Source: Thiotrichaceae bacterium
GTDB lineage: Bacteria; Pseudomonadota; Gammaproteobacteria; Beggiatoales; Beggiatoaceae
Direction of reading: 5' to 3'
Assembly (NCBI GenBank): GCA_026991885.1
Contig: JALXAQ010000238.1
Location: forward strand, 1 to 64,000
DNA length: 64,000 nt
Under the pieces are notes generated by a model that was not told the DNA's origin, ran no database searches, and worked only from the letters and a program-made list of their open reading frames with translations. How positions within the stretch are numbered: the stretch's first letter is position 1; each line of letters opens with the position of its first letter. Shown here piece after piece: positions 1 to 8,511 of this stretch. The position numbers and the translations under genes are program-made.

Positions 1-97
1 ATCATTCTTTTTCCCTTTTAAAACAATTATTTATTAATTTTGTCTTATTCTAAAAAAGAACTCAAACAGGCTCTTAGTCGATTTCCAAGATAGCAAC

Positions 98-571
98 ATG
101 TCTCAACCAGAAAGCTTGCTGAAAGATGTCTTACAACAACTGAAATTAGAAGTGCCATCGGCTTGCTCACTGGCGGTTTTTTCAAACATCGTTAAACGAC
201 AACTCTCCCAGCCAGCGGTGATATTGATGGATAACATCGGACTTGCTACACCGGCTTTGGAGACAGGGTTTTGGAGGAATCTGTGTTCATTAGGAAATTG
301 TGGCAAATTGAGTTTTGTTGTGACTAGCTTGGAGCCGCCAGAAAAACTGGAACAGGATGGTGATAAAGCATTTTTCAACCTGTTTGGTCATCGCTTGCAT
401 CTTGATGCATTAACTGAAAATGAAGCGAGAGAATTGTTGGCGCATTCTCCTAAGCCGTTTTCACCAGAAGAAATTGAATGGATGCTTAAGGAAAGCGGTT
501 GTTGGCCGGCACCGCTACAAATGCTTTGTGATAGGCGGTTGCAACAGTTGTTATTTTTGGGACTTCGATAG
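98..571 (+). CDS. Fragment of a P-loop NTPase (STAND/AAA-like), probably truncated
   Basis: The 157-residue product has a Walker-B-like strand (AVILMDNIG, about residues 40-48), a following strand with a sensor-like polar residue (LSFVVTSLEPP), and a helical tail (LTENEARELLAH) of the kind seen after the nucleotide-binding core of STAND/AAA ATPases. No Walker A motif is present. The frame stays open upstream to about position 38 and there reads RLLVDFQDSN, which looks like the preceding strand of the same fold but has no start codon. I therefore infer that this is the 3' part of a larger, decayed ATPase gene rather than a complete protein. A stem-loop follows directly after the stop. Function unknown. 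Confidence 0.45.
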   Translation: MSQPESLLKDVLQQLKLEVPSACSLAVFSNIVKRQLSQPAVILMDNIGLATPALETGFWRNLCSLGNCGKLSFVVTSLEPPEKLEQDGDKAFFNLFGHRLHLDALTENEARELLAHSPKPFSPEEIEWMLKESGCWPAPLQMLCDRRLQQLLFLGLR

Positions 572-602
572 AAATCCTATTTTTTAAAAAAATAGGATTT
601 CT
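570..602. terminator. Stem-loop after ATPase fragment (AATCCTATTT family, copy a)
   Basis: Inverted repeat with arms AGAAATCCTAT and ATAGGATTTCT around an A/T spacer, starting at the stop codon of the preceding ORF. The same stem recurs at 21600, 32626 and 38440, each just after a plus-strand gene. The T-tract here is weak. Confidence 0.5.
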
Positions 603-1058
603 CTTTTCGAGCCAAAATGTTAAAAGTTATGTAAATATCGGTGGAGTCGCGATCTCGCTTAAGGAGCCCTACATATCAATGCCATTAAGTATCGCGAAAA
701 TTCCATACCTGTAGGGTGGATATCGCTGTGCGTATCCACATGATTAATATATAAGTTTTTGTGGATACGCTATCGCTTAATCCACCCTACATGACCTTAA
801 CTTAATGGCATTGACCCTACATATACTCTTTACTTTTATTTTTATTTTTCTTTTGACTTTGATTTTAAATCCGCGTCCTCCGTGTCATCCGTAAAATCCG
901 CGATTCAAGTTTTTTTTTGAGTGTGGTCTGACTATTTCCGCCCTCCTGCACTAGTACAACAGATTAACCTGATAAACACGCACGATGTATCAGACCTACG
1001 ATGTTTTGGCAACCTGCTCCGGTTTGTCCGCCGGAGCGAAGGAACGAGAAATCTGAGT
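603..1058. other. Intergenic region without a gene, holding a nested inverted repeat
   Basis: No credible ORF on either strand. It holds the nested inverted repeat listed separately (677-813) and a T-rich stretch. Around 869-906 is a low-complexity phrase rich in TCCGCG and TCATCCG that looks like another dispersed repeat. Confidence 0.6.
677..813. repeat. Nested inverted-repeat element (GTAGGGTGGA type)
   Basis: The outer arms CAATGCCATTAAGT (677-690) and ACTTAATGGCATTG (800-813) enclose a second pair, GTAGGGTGGATATCGCTGTG... (711-740) and its imperfect complement (760-790) ending TCCACCCTAC. The size and nested arms resemble a MITE-like or REP-type element. Related GTAGGGTG palindromes occur at 10125, 12451 and 45364. 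Confidence 0.65.
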
Positions 1059-2735
1059 TTACACCTCCACCACCCGCGATATTTCTTCTAAGCTAGTCGT
1101 CCCCTCAAGCACTCGACGTATCCCATCTTCTGCGATGGTGCGAAACCCCAGACTTTTAGCATATTTTTTGATCTCCGATGTGGCAGTACGATGGGCAATC
1201 ATATCTTGCAAAGTGTCATCAAGACGAAAAATCTCCATCAATGCCACGCGACCCTTATAACCGCGTTCTCCACATTGTTCGCATCCAACAGAGCAATACA
1301 CTTTAGTCGACAAGTCCAACAACTTTTGCTGCTTCTCATCGGGTAAATAAGCTTTTTTGCAAGCAGGGCAAAGTTTACGCACCAGGCGTTGTCCAATTAC
1401 CCCTATGATATTTTCTGCCATAATGTCGGCTAAAATGCCAATATCTAACAAGCGGGGAATCGTAGCGATGGCAGAATTCGTGTGTAAAGTAGAATAGACT
1501 TGATGCCCCGTCATAGCCGCACTAAAAGCCATTTCTGCGGTTTCCCGATCACGAATTTCTCCAACCAAAATAATATCTGGGTCTTGGCGCAGAATAGAGC
1601 GAATGCCATTGGCAAAATCCAGTTTAACCGCCTCATTCACCGCCGTTTGTCGCACCTGCCCTAAGATATATTCAACCGGATCTTCAAGCGTCATAATATT
1701 CACTTCTTCACTGTTGAGATGTTGAAGTAAAGAATATAAAGTGGTGGTTTTACCGCTACCGGTGGGTCCTGTGATTAAAATCAGCCCTTCTGGGCGGGCT
1801 ATCATCCGTTTTAAGGCCATCAAATTGTCTTCTAATAAACCCAATTCGTCCAAAGTCAGGATGCCTTTTTGACTGTCAAGCACACGCAAAACAATATTTT
1901 CGCCATAAACGGTGGGTTGCACCGAGACACGAAAATCAATGGGGCGTCCCGCTAAAGTTAAAGACATGCGCCCATCTTGCGGAATGCGACTGTCAGCAAT
2001 ATTCAAATCCGACATCACTTTCAAGCGTACTACGATGGCAGACCAATAATTTTTGTGTAAACTGCGAATTTGTTGTAGCACTCCGTCAATACGATAGCGT
2101 ATCCGCAAAAAGCTTTTTTCAGGTTCAAAATGAATATCTGAGGCACCGTGTTTGACAGCGTCAGAGAGTAAGGCATCCACTAAGCGTATGAGGGGTTGAC
2201 TGTATTCATCACGGTTGAGACTTTGATAATCTATTTCGCCCGTTTCAATTTCGTGTAATATGCCATCTATAGAGAGAGCAAACCCATAGCAGTTATCAAT
2301 CGCATTGACAATTTCCGCTTCGCCAGCGATAACGGGTTCAATTTTGATTGTTTCTCCAAGTCGGGCAACGAGTTGATCCATTGCCAGGACATTGAAAACA
2401 TCAGCCATTGCCACTGACAAGGTTTGAGTATTTTTATCAAAGCTAATAGGTAATAAGGTATAGCGAGAAGCTAAATTTTTTGGAATGAAACGGAGGGCTT
2501 CTTCGTCCACCACCCATTGAGATAAATCAATCCGCGATACGCCTAATGATTGGCTCGTCAAATCGCGTATCACGGCTTCGGAGACAAAGCCTAATTGGAT
2601 GAGAATTTTATCTAATTGTTCTGAATTTTTTTTTTGTTCGGTTAAGGCAATTTTTAATTGATCTTCGGTGATGATATGTTGTTCCAATAACCGTTCACTA
2701 AGATGATGATGGATTGGTTGGTTCTCAGTTATCAT
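1059..2735 (-). CDS. Type II/IV secretion-pilus assembly ATPase, MshE-like (GspE/PilB family)
   Basis: A cytoplasmic hexameric ATPase that powers pilus or pseudopilus assembly. The N-terminal 60 residues hold two tandem helical motifs (LSERLLEQHIITEDQL and QLDKILIQLGFVSEAVI) like the MshEN/T2SSE_N domain. In MshE this domain binds cyclic di-GMP, but the RLG signature is degenerate here. The catalytic domain has Walker A GPTGSGKTTT (about residues 322-331), an Asp box (DPVEYILGQ), Walker B ILVGEIRD (about 387-394), a His box (HTNSAI) and a four-cysteine zinc motif (CPACKKAY...CEQCGERGY, about 455-486). The 558-residue length is normal. The gene stands alone; an MshL-like secretin lies 30 kb away. 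MshE is preferred over GspE because of that secretin and the N-terminal motifs, with moderate certainty. Confidence 0.85.
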   Translation of the reverse strand: MITENQPIHHHLSERLLEQHIITEDQLKIALTEQKKNSEQLDKILIQLGFVSEAVIRDLTSQSLGVSRIDLSQWVVDEEALRFIPKNLASRYTLLPISFDKNTQTLSVAMADVFNVLAMDQLVARLGETIKIEPVIAGEAEIVNAIDNCYGFALSIDGILHEIETGEIDYQSLNRDEYSQPLIRLVDALLSDAVKHGASDIHFEPEKSFLRIRYRIDGVLQQIRSLHKNYWSAIVVRLKVMSDLNIADSRIPQDGRMSLTLAGRPIDFRVSVQPTVYGENIVLRVLDSQKGILTLDELGLLEDNLMALKRMIARPEGLILITGPTGSGKTTTLYSLLQHLNSEEVNIMTLEDPVEYILGQVRQTAVNEAVKLDFANGIRSILRQDPDIILVGEIRDRETAEMAFSAAMTGHQVYSTLHTNSAIATIPRLLDIGILADIMAENIIGVIGQRLVRKLCPACKKAYLPDEKQQKLLDLSTKVYCSVGCEQCGERGYKGRVALMEIFRLDDTLQDMIAHRTATSEIKKYAKSLGFRTIAEDGIRRVLEGTTSLEEISRVVEV

Positions 2736-2822
2736 ATGTAAAATATGGACGATAGGTCAAATTAACAGAGTGGGGCGTGTTATAATCAAACATCAATTTG
2801 AAATCAACAATAGTCTAAAAAA

Positions 2823-3947
2823 ATGATCCGTGAATTTTATATTAATAATTTCAAATCATTAATCAATTTTCAAAGCCAATTGGATAAATTTACCTGCCTT
2901 ATTGGTTTAAATGGTTCTGGAAAAACGACAATTTTACAAGCGATTGATTTTACAACACAACTTATAAAAGGTCATGTCGAAGATTGGTTAAATATGAGAG
3001 AATGGGCACTGGAAGAGTTGTTTTATTCTTCTAATCCCTCTAACAATATTAGTTTTTTATTAAAGCTACAATTTGAAAAATCATCCTATTCTTGGCGTGG
3101 CGAATTTAATGGCAATACTTTAACTTGTCCCTTTGAAAAAATTGTTAATGATATTTCCGGCGAAATCCTTTTTGAGGTGACAGCGAGTGCCTACCATATA
3201 GGGAATAATCCCCATAAACCGATTGAGTTTAAATATCAAGGTTCCATCTTGTCAGCATTACAAGACGAGGTTTTAACCGAAGAACTTATTAACATCCGTG
3301 ACTTTTTGGTTTCTGTCAAATCAACTGATTTGCTGAGCCCTCAACTGATGCGTAAACGGGCGCGACAAGCAGATAATGATTTAGGTTTGGGAGGCGAAAA
3401 ACTGTCGGCTTTTTTACATGATTTATCTGATGATAAAAAAAATGAAATTAATCAATTGATTAAGGAAAACTTCAGTCCAAGGTTTGAATCTTTTGAAACC
3501 AGCACTACCCAAGCCGGAGGGAAAAAATTGTCAGTGACTGAAAAGCTTGAAACCGCTCGACTTAGAACCGAAGCAAAACATGTCAGTGATGGATTGTTGC
3601 GGCTCTTAGCTATCCTTTCTCAAATGATGAGCTCGTCTCAGGTATTACTATTTGACGAAATTGAGGATGGGATTAATCCTGAAATCGTAGAAAAATTGGT
3701 TGATTTACTGATCAGTACACCTCAACAAATTATCACCACGACTCACAGCCCGATTGTATTGAATTATATTGAGGATGAGCAAGCCAAAAAATCCGTGATT
3801 TTTACCTACAAAAATGAAAAGGGAATAACTCAACAACGGCCCTTTTTTACGATTAAAGGGGTAGCAGAAAAATTAGAAATTCTTGGCCCAGGTGAGGCCA
3901 TGTTAGATGTTAACTTAAATGAATTAGCACAAGAATTAAGTTTATAA
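2823..3947 (+). CDS. AAA family ATPase (RecF/OLD-like, AAA_21 type)
   Basis: A 374-residue ABC-like ATPase. The N-terminus IREFYINNFKSL followed by Walker A GLNGSGKT (residues 28-35) is typical of RecF/SMC-like stand-alone ATPases. The C-terminal lobe has a signature-like SDGLLRLLAI, Walker B QVLLFDEIEDG (about 273-283) and the H-loop THSP. Members of this family usually act in DNA repair or defence, often with a TOPRIM or nuclease partner. Neither a TOPRIM domain in the protein nor a partner gene is visible next to it. It is divergent from the MshE-like gene, with about 87 bp between the starts. The cellular role cannot be named from sequence. Confidence 0.8.
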   Translation: MIREFYINNFKSLINFQSQLDKFTCLIGLNGSGKTTILQAIDFTTQLIKGHVEDWLNMREWALEELFYSSNPSNNISFLLKLQFEKSSYSWRGEFNGNTLTCPFEKIVNDISGEILFEVTASAYHIGNNPHKPIEFKYQGSILSALQDEVLTEELINIRDFLVSVKSTDLLSPQLMRKRARQADNDLGLGGEKLSAFLHDLSDDKKNEINQLIKENFSPRFESFETSTTQAGGKKLSVTEKLETARLRTEAKHVSDGLLRLLAILSQMMSSSQVLLFDEIEDGINPEIVEKLVDLLISTPQQIITTTHSPIVLNYIEDEQAKKSVIFTYKNEKGITQQRPFFTIKGVAEKLEILGPGEAMLDVNLNELAQELSL

Positions 3948-3998
3948 ACATGTCGCTGTCAAAAAACGGACAGGAAGGCGTCCATTCCAAGACCCTTG

Positions 3999-4141
3999 AA
4001 CTACAGGGATTAATTATTAGCAGGGATAAGTCAAAACCTGACAGGTAGGGACAGAACTTTTCTGGATAGCTATATTTATGCGATTGATTTAAGAAATAAA
4101 AGATTTTGACTTATCCCTGCTAATAAATAATCCCTGTAGTT
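3999..4141. repeat. MITE-like element with 38-bp terminal inverted repeats
   Basis: Positions 3999-4036 and 4104-4141 are inverted copies differing at only one of 38 positions, around a 67-bp A/T-rich core. The ends read AACTACAGGGATTAATTATT and its complement. Fragments with the same end (TAATCCCTGT-GTTA) occur near 12520, 32850 and 51272. No ORF inside. The near-perfect arms suggest a recent insertion or an active structural constraint. Confidence 0.7.
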
Positions 4142-4148
4142 AAAAAAA

Positions 4149-4182
4149 AAAGCCCAACCATCTCACACACAATGGTTGGGCT
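4149..4182 (-). terminator. Rho-independent terminator of aprA
   Basis: Read on the minus strand, an 11-bp stem (AGCCCAACCAT / ATGGTTGGGCT) with a 10-nt loop is followed at once by a run of about ten T. It lies about 50 bp beyond the aprA stop codon. Confidence 0.9.
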
Positions 4183-4230
4183 TTAAATAGGAAAGCTTAA
4201 ACCTTAAACACTAAGCACTTGCTTAGTTAC

Positions 4231-6147
4231 TTAGGCTGCGGTAGGCTTAGACACCAAATCCACATGAGGCACTTTCTTCAACGACCACTTCTTAGTTTTA
4301 CGATCATAAGTGGAGTTCACAAAGCACTTCCAATTTTTTTCATCAACGAAGTTATAATCCATCCGATAGTAGAAACCAGGATAACGGCTTTCTTCACGGA
4401 ATTGGATATGTTTCATGTGGGCTTCTGCCGTGATAATGCGATGGTAGTTTTCCCATGCACGCAGCAATTCATGCAAATCCTTAGCACGCATCTTCAGAGA
4501 ATCTTCCTTCAACGTCTCCAGCTTCTCTTCGCAGACTTCCAACATCTTCGCATTGGTTTGATACCAAGTCGCCACACCAGCGCAATACTCATCCATGATC
4601 TTTTGCAGACGGAATTGCAACATCTTAGGCGTGATGTAATGCGGATTGATATCGATGGCAGTGGTATAATCCTTGTGTTCCAAGAAAGTACGCACAGGAC
4701 GGTAAATTTCTTCTACCAACTCATCAACTGGCGTATCCAACTCTGGTTTCCAATCTTTATTATCCAGCGCGAATTTCACCATCGCCTTAGCGGCAAGACG
4801 CCCTTCAGCATGAGAACCCGAAGAGAATTTGTGACCAGAGGCACCCACACCGTCACCGGCTGTGAACAGCCCTTTGACAGTGGTCATAGAACGATAACCC
4901 CAAGACCATTCTTTCGGCGCACCTAAATCGGTTGGACCAGAGACCCAAATACCACAACAACCAGAATGTGATCCCAACAAATACGGCTCGGTGGGCATCA
5001 ACTCAGACGGTTTTTTCTCAGGCTCAATATTTTCACCAGCCCAGACACCAGCCTGACCAATACACATATCCAAGAAATCTTCCCAAGCCTCAGCCTCTAA
5101 GTGCTTGATTTCCTTCTTAGTCATGGTTTCAGCCAATTTACCCAACGCAGTCGGCGTATCCATGTAAATAGGACCACGACCTTCTTTCATCTCATGCATC
5201 ATAAGATGGTTACGTAAACAGCTTGCGGGCACCGCTGCTAGACCATAAGGCGGATAATCATTCAACATGTCCTTGTTCTTATCCATGTAAACTTCGCCGA
5301 AGGCGTTGGTAGCCTTCGCTTTAAAGAGCAAGAACCAAGCACCAACCGGACCATAACCGTCTTTGAAGCGAGCAGGCACAAAGCGGTTTTCCATCATGGT
5401 CAATTCAGCACCCGCCTCTGCGGCCATCGCGTAGGTAGAACCCGCATTCCAAACAGGATACCAAGCACGACCACTACCTTCACCAACGGAGCGCGGACGG
5501 AAAAGATTCACACAACCACCAGCGGCGAGCAAACAGGCTTTGAATTTGTACACATGGATTTTGTGTTCACGCACGTTAAAGCCAATAGCACCAGCAACGC
5601 GCTCTGGATCATTTTTGTCGTTGATCATTTTGACAATGAACACACGCTCTTGGATATTATCAGTCCCAAGGGCTTTCTTAGCGGCTTCAGCGACAATCCA
5701 CTTATAGGATTCGCCGTTAATCATAATTTGCCATTTACCAGAACGGACAGGCTTGCCACCCTCTTTCAAGGACTTATCTTCATCACCTTTTTGTTTCCAA
5801 ATGGGCAAACCCCATTCTTCAAACAATTGCACAGAATCATCAACGTGACGACCCAAATCATAAGCCAAATCGTCGCGAGTAATACCCATCAAGTCATTAG
5901 CGACCATACGCGCGTAATCCGCAGGATCATTATCACCCAAATAGGTGTTAATTGCGGACAACCCTTGCGCCACAGCACCTGAACGATCCATAGCGGCTTT
6001 GTCAATTAATTTGACTTTCAAATCAGTGCCATCAATCCAACGCATGATTTCATACGCTGCACCACAGCAGGCCATACCCCCACCGATCAAGAGAATATCG
6101 ACTTCTTCTTCAACGACTTGTGGATTACCAAAACTTGCTTCTGACAT
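4231..6147 (-). CDS. aprA: Adenylylsulfate (APS) reductase, alpha subunit
   Basis: The flavoprotein subunit of dissimilatory APS reductase. It interconverts APS with sulfite and AMP; in sulfur oxidisers it is thought to run oxidatively, making APS from sulfite. The N-terminus carries the dinucleotide motif DILLIGGGMACCGAAYE (about residues 17-33) for FAD, and the product shows the succinate dehydrogenase/fumarate reductase flavoprotein fold throughout (GAVAQGLSAINTYLG, SSGSHAEGRLAAKAM). Length 638 is normal. It follows aprB with a 93-bp gap and is closed by a strong terminator, so aprBA forms a two-gene unit. No membrane partner (aprM or qmoABC) is adjacent. Identification is firm; direction of reaction is inference from the likely lifestyle. 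Confidence 0.97.
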   Translation of the reverse strand: MSEASFGNPQVVEEEVDILLIGGGMACCGAAYEIMRWIDGTDLKVKLIDKAAMDRSGAVAQGLSAINTYLGDNDPADYARMVANDLMGITRDDLAYDLGRHVDDSVQLFEEWGLPIWKQKGDEDKSLKEGGKPVRSGKWQIMINGESYKWIVAEAAKKALGTDNIQERVFIVKMINDKNDPERVAGAIGFNVREHKIHVYKFKACLLAAGGCVNLFRPRSVGEGSGRAWYPVWNAGSTYAMAAEAGAELTMMENRFVPARFKDGYGPVGAWFLLFKAKATNAFGEVYMDKNKDMLNDYPPYGLAAVPASCLRNHLMMHEMKEGRGPIYMDTPTALGKLAETMTKKEIKHLEAEAWEDFLDMCIGQAGVWAGENIEPEKKPSELMPTEPYLLGSHSGCCGIWVSGPTDLGAPKEWSWGYRSMTTVKGLFTAGDGVGASGHKFSSGSHAEGRLAAKAMVKFALDNKDWKPELDTPVDELVEEIYRPVRTFLEHKDYTTAIDINPHYITPKMLQFRLQKIMDEYCAGVATWYQTNAKMLEVCEEKLETLKEDSLKMRAKDLHELLRAWENYHRIITAEAHMKHIQFREESRYPGFYYRMDYNFVDEKNWKCFVNSTYDRKTKKWSLKKVPHVDLVSKPTAA

Positions 6148-6240
6148 ATTTATTACCTGAGTTTATCAATAAGAAATAATGTTTTTTGCAAAAAATCACA
6201 CCCGCCCAAAGGCAGGTGATACACTTTTATTTAACCAACC

Positions 6241-6708
6241 TTAGACATGAAGTAATTGGCTTCTATCGCCCTTCAAATCAGCAGTAGCGAGAGTGAAAAA
6301 GCCGGGCTTATCAATATCGTCCATATTGGCTGTTGCCTTGCCAGCATAAGGATCAATTGATCCTTCGGGGGTGGTGCGAATGGGGAATTTGAAACGTTTC
6401 AGGTTGCCATTGCGGAATTTAATCGTCCACATGATAGAGTCACTACCACGCAACGGCTGCACAGACGCACCCATAGGTACGATGTCAGCATAGTGACGGA
6501 CTTCGATAGCATTCTGCGGGCAAATCTTCACGCAAGAATAGCATTCCCAGCACTGCTCGGGCTCTTGATTATAGGCTTTCATGGCATGACCCGTCTCAGA
6601 GCCGTCTTTATCCAGCTTCATCAAGTCATGGGGGCAAATATACATACAGGCGGTTTTGTCTTGACCTTTACAACCGTCACATTTTTCAGTCCGTACAAAT
6701 GTAGGCAT
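6241..6708 (-). CDS. aprB: Adenylylsulfate (APS) reductase, beta subunit
   Basis: A ferredoxin-like subunit that passes electrons to or from the AprA flavin. Two [4Fe-4S] cysteine sets are visible in the first 70 residues: CDGCKGQDKTACMYICP and CWECYSCVKICPQ. The rest (about residues 75-155) is the AprB-specific tail that wraps AprA. Length 155 is typical. First gene of the aprBA unit. The start at MPTFVRTEKCDGC matches the family, and GAGGAAAG lies 6 to 10 nt upstream on the minus strand. Confidence 0.96.
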   Translation of the reverse strand: MPTFVRTEKCDGCKGQDKTACMYICPHDLMKLDKDGSETGHAMKAYNQEPEQCWECYSCVKICPQNAIEVRHYADIVPMGASVQPLRGSDSIMWTIKFRNGNLKRFKFPIRTTPEGSIDPYAGKATANMDDIDKPGFFTLATADLKGDRSQLLHV

Positions 6709-6742
6709 TGTTAGACTTTCCTCTTTAGTTTGTTACTGCACC

Positions 6743-6762
6743 ATCCAAGATAAATCTTGGAC
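6743..6762. repeat. 20-bp palindrome, copy 1 (upstream of aprB)
   Basis: ATCCAAGATAAATCTTGGAC followed by TCC; one base off the consensus GTCCAAGATAAATCTTGGAC. It lies in the aprB leader. Confidence 0.8.
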
Positions 6763-6976
6763 TCCTCTAAACTTGATAAAATCGACATCGAGCCTCAATA
6801 TATCCTAATTTTCTAATATGTCAAGCAGTTTATCTGACTCCAATGACGCACCCTATATTAATAATAATGTCCCCAATCTCCAAACTGATTTATTCTTTTT
6901 TGCCATAAAAATAATTTATTATTAATAAATATCGTATTGATTGCAGACTAGCAACCCACTAGGAGACTATGGTTTT

Positions 6977-7324
6977 ATGAATAATGCCATCCAAGATTTT
7001 AATAGTAGTGAACTGTGGATAATTCGCACAAGCCTCAAAGAGCGTTATAATCGGGACATTGAACTACAACTGGCTGACAGTGAGCTGAGGCTCGATCCTG
7101 CCACACCGGCACTCACTTGGTGTCCCACAGTGTTTTGGGAGGTGGCACCTGTCAACTTTGTCATTTTTAAGACAGGATCAGAACGTTATCGTTGTCAATT
7201 TTTTTACAATGAAAATGAAATTTATGGCACCGGTATTGACGAGTATGACAATATATCGGAGTGTGTGAGCATTTTACTCAAAATGCAGGCTGATCACGAA
7301 AGGCAAAGCAATTTGTCAAGTTAG
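6977..7324 (+). CDS. Hypothetical protein
   Basis: A 115-residue soluble protein beginning MNNAIQDFNSSELWIIRTSL. I do not recognise a family. It is rich in acidic and aromatic residues, has no signal peptide or membrane segment, and contains WCPTVFWEVAPVNFVIF followed by FKTGSERYRCQFFYN, suggesting a small alpha/beta domain. A TTG at 6941 would extend it by 12 residues, but the ATG at 6977 has AGGAG about 11 nt upstream and is preferred. It stands alone between the apr promoter region and a palindromic repeat. Confidence 0.6.
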   Translation: MNNAIQDFNSSELWIIRTSLKERYNRDIELQLADSELRLDPATPALTWCPTVFWEVAPVNFVIFKTGSERYRCQFFYNENEIYGTGIDEYDNISECVSILLKMQADHERQSNLSS

Positions 7325-7330
7325 TCAACT

Positions 7331-7361
7331 TCAAAACAAGACCTGGCCAGTCTTGTTTTGA
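7331..7361. repeat. Palindrome of the CCTGGCAGGT family (short form), possible terminator
   Basis: TCAAAACAAGA and TCTTGTTTTGA pair around CCTGGCCAG directly after the stop at 7324. The flanking text (GTTAGTCAACTTC... and TTTGGTTTTGACTTTCAGA) matches the longer element at 62933-63077, so this looks like an internally deleted copy. Confidence 0.6.
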
Positions 7362-7408
7362 CTTTGGTTTTGACTTTCAGACCTTATTTCATGGGCGAAC
7401 CTAAGCGT

Positions 7409-7708
7409 TCAAACTGGGCGTCTACCTACTCGAGGTTGTGGTAGTGCGGCCAATTTCCTCTCAATACTGCCAAACTTCTCAGAAAATATCTGATGCATTT
7501 CGCTAATCGTCGCAAATTTTTCGTCTAAGTTTTTCAATTCTTGCTCACAGGTAGGCAAGGTTTTATATTTATCAGAAATCATATCAACACAATCAAAAAA
7601 TATATCTTTCATTTCAGCCTGGCTCACCTGAGTCTCCGTTTTTCGCATGATCTCAGTGGTCAAATTGGCCGAAATTTCGAGTAGCTTAAGCGTATCTTGT
7701 GGACTCAT
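7409..7708 (-). CDS. Hypothetical protein, predicted helical
   Basis: A 99-residue protein starting MSPQDTLKLLEISANLTTEI, with GGAGA about 8 nt upstream of the start on the minus strand. It is charged and almost proline-free until the tail (ALPQPRVGRRPV), with heptad-like leucine/isoleucine spacing around ELKNLDEKFATISEMHQIF, so a short coiled coil is likely. No family recognised, no signal peptide. Expressed away from sodB. Confidence 0.55.
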   Translation of the reverse strand: MSPQDTLKLLEISANLTTEIMRKTETQVSQAEMKDIFFDCVDMISDKYKTLPTCEQELKNLDEKFATISEMHQIFSEKFGSIERKLAALPQPRVGRRPV

Positions 7709-7820
7709 TGTTTCTCCTTAAAAATTTGAAGACGATGTGCAATATATCATAAAACAAAAAAAATCAAAAAACTTATATTTAATATTTACAATATTAATAC
7801 ATATTAAATTACTAATATAT

Positions 7821-7838
7821 TTATGATTTATATCATAA
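7821..7838. promoter_or_regulatory. FNR/CRP-like palindromic operator upstream of sodB
   Basis: TTATGATTTATATCATAA is a near-perfect palindrome containing TGAT-N4-ATCA, the core of FNR/CRP-family sites. It lies about 70 bp before the sodB start. A plausible promoter follows (TTGATT 7842-7847, 17-bp spacer, TATATC 7865-7870). The binding protein is inference only. Confidence 0.35.
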
Positions 7839-7906
7839 GGCTTGATTTTATTTTATCTTACCAATATATCGTCCCATCTTGGACTTAACCAAAAATTGGA
7901 GACACA

Positions 7907-8485
7907 ATGCATACACTGCCAGAACTTCCTTATGCGAAAAATGCCCTGGAACCCCATATTTCTGCGGAAACATTGGAATATCATTACGGTAAACACCATC
8001 AAACTTATGTGACCAATCTGAACAATCTGATCAAGGGCACTGAATTTGAAAATCTTTCCCTAGAGGAAACCATCCGCAAAGCCTCTGGAGGTTTATTCAA
8101 TAATGCCGCGCAAATTTGGAACCACACTTTTTACTGGAACTGTTTGAGCCCGCAAGGCGGCGGTGAGCCATCAGGGGCACTTGCGGATGCCATTAAGCGG
8201 GATTTCGGCTCATTTGAAAGCTTCAAGGAAAATTTTTCCAAAACCGCCATCACCACCTTCGGCTCCGGTTGGGGTTGGCTGGTGAAAAAACAAGACGGCA
8301 CTTTGGCGCTGGAGAGTACCAGCAATGCGGCTACTCCATTGACTGGTGAAAATAAACCGCTGCTGACTTGCGATGTCTGGGAACATGCTTATTACATCGA
8401 CTATCGCAATGCACGTCCCAAGTATGTGGAAGCATTTTGGAATTTGGTCAATTGGAATTTCGTAGCAGAAAATTTTGCGGCCTAA
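7907..8485 (+). CDS. sodB: Superoxide dismutase [Fe]
   Basis: Cytoplasmic enzyme that dismutates superoxide to oxygen and hydrogen peroxide. The 192-residue sequence follows E. coli SodB closely. The metal ligands are visible as His in EYHYGKHH (H26), His in [10 protein letters not shown] (H73), and Asp and His in [12 protein letters not shown] (about 156 and 160). The Gln in [11 protein letters not shown] and the motif FGSGWGWL point to the iron rather than manganese type. GGAG lies 7 nt before ATG. It is the first gene of an oxygen-defence cluster with a superoxide-reductase-like gene 26 bp downstream and a cytochrome c peroxidase beyond. Confidence 0.97.
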   Translation: MHTLPELPYAKNALEPHISAETLEYHYGKHHQTYVTNLNNLIKGTEFENLSLEETIRKASGGLFNNAAQIWNHTFYWNCLSPQGGGEPSGALADAIKRDFGSFESFKENFSKTAITTFGSGWGWLVKKQDGTLALESTSNAATPLTGENKPLLTCDVWEHAYYIDYRNARPKYVEAFWNLVNWNFVAENFAA

Positions 8486-8511
8486 AAAAATTACATTGAG
8501 GTTATATCATC

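Noticed and set aside
4219-4926. 235-codon plus-strand frame opposite aprA
   Set aside because: Shadow of the aprA coding sequence; composition follows the codon structure of the opposite strand.
4231-6708. aprBA read as a sulfate-reduction locus
   Set aside because: Coq7, cytochrome c4, Fe-SOD and gammaproteobacterial synteny point to an aerobic, ubiquinone-using organism, so an oxidative role is more likely. No dsr or qmo genes are present to support sulfate reduction.
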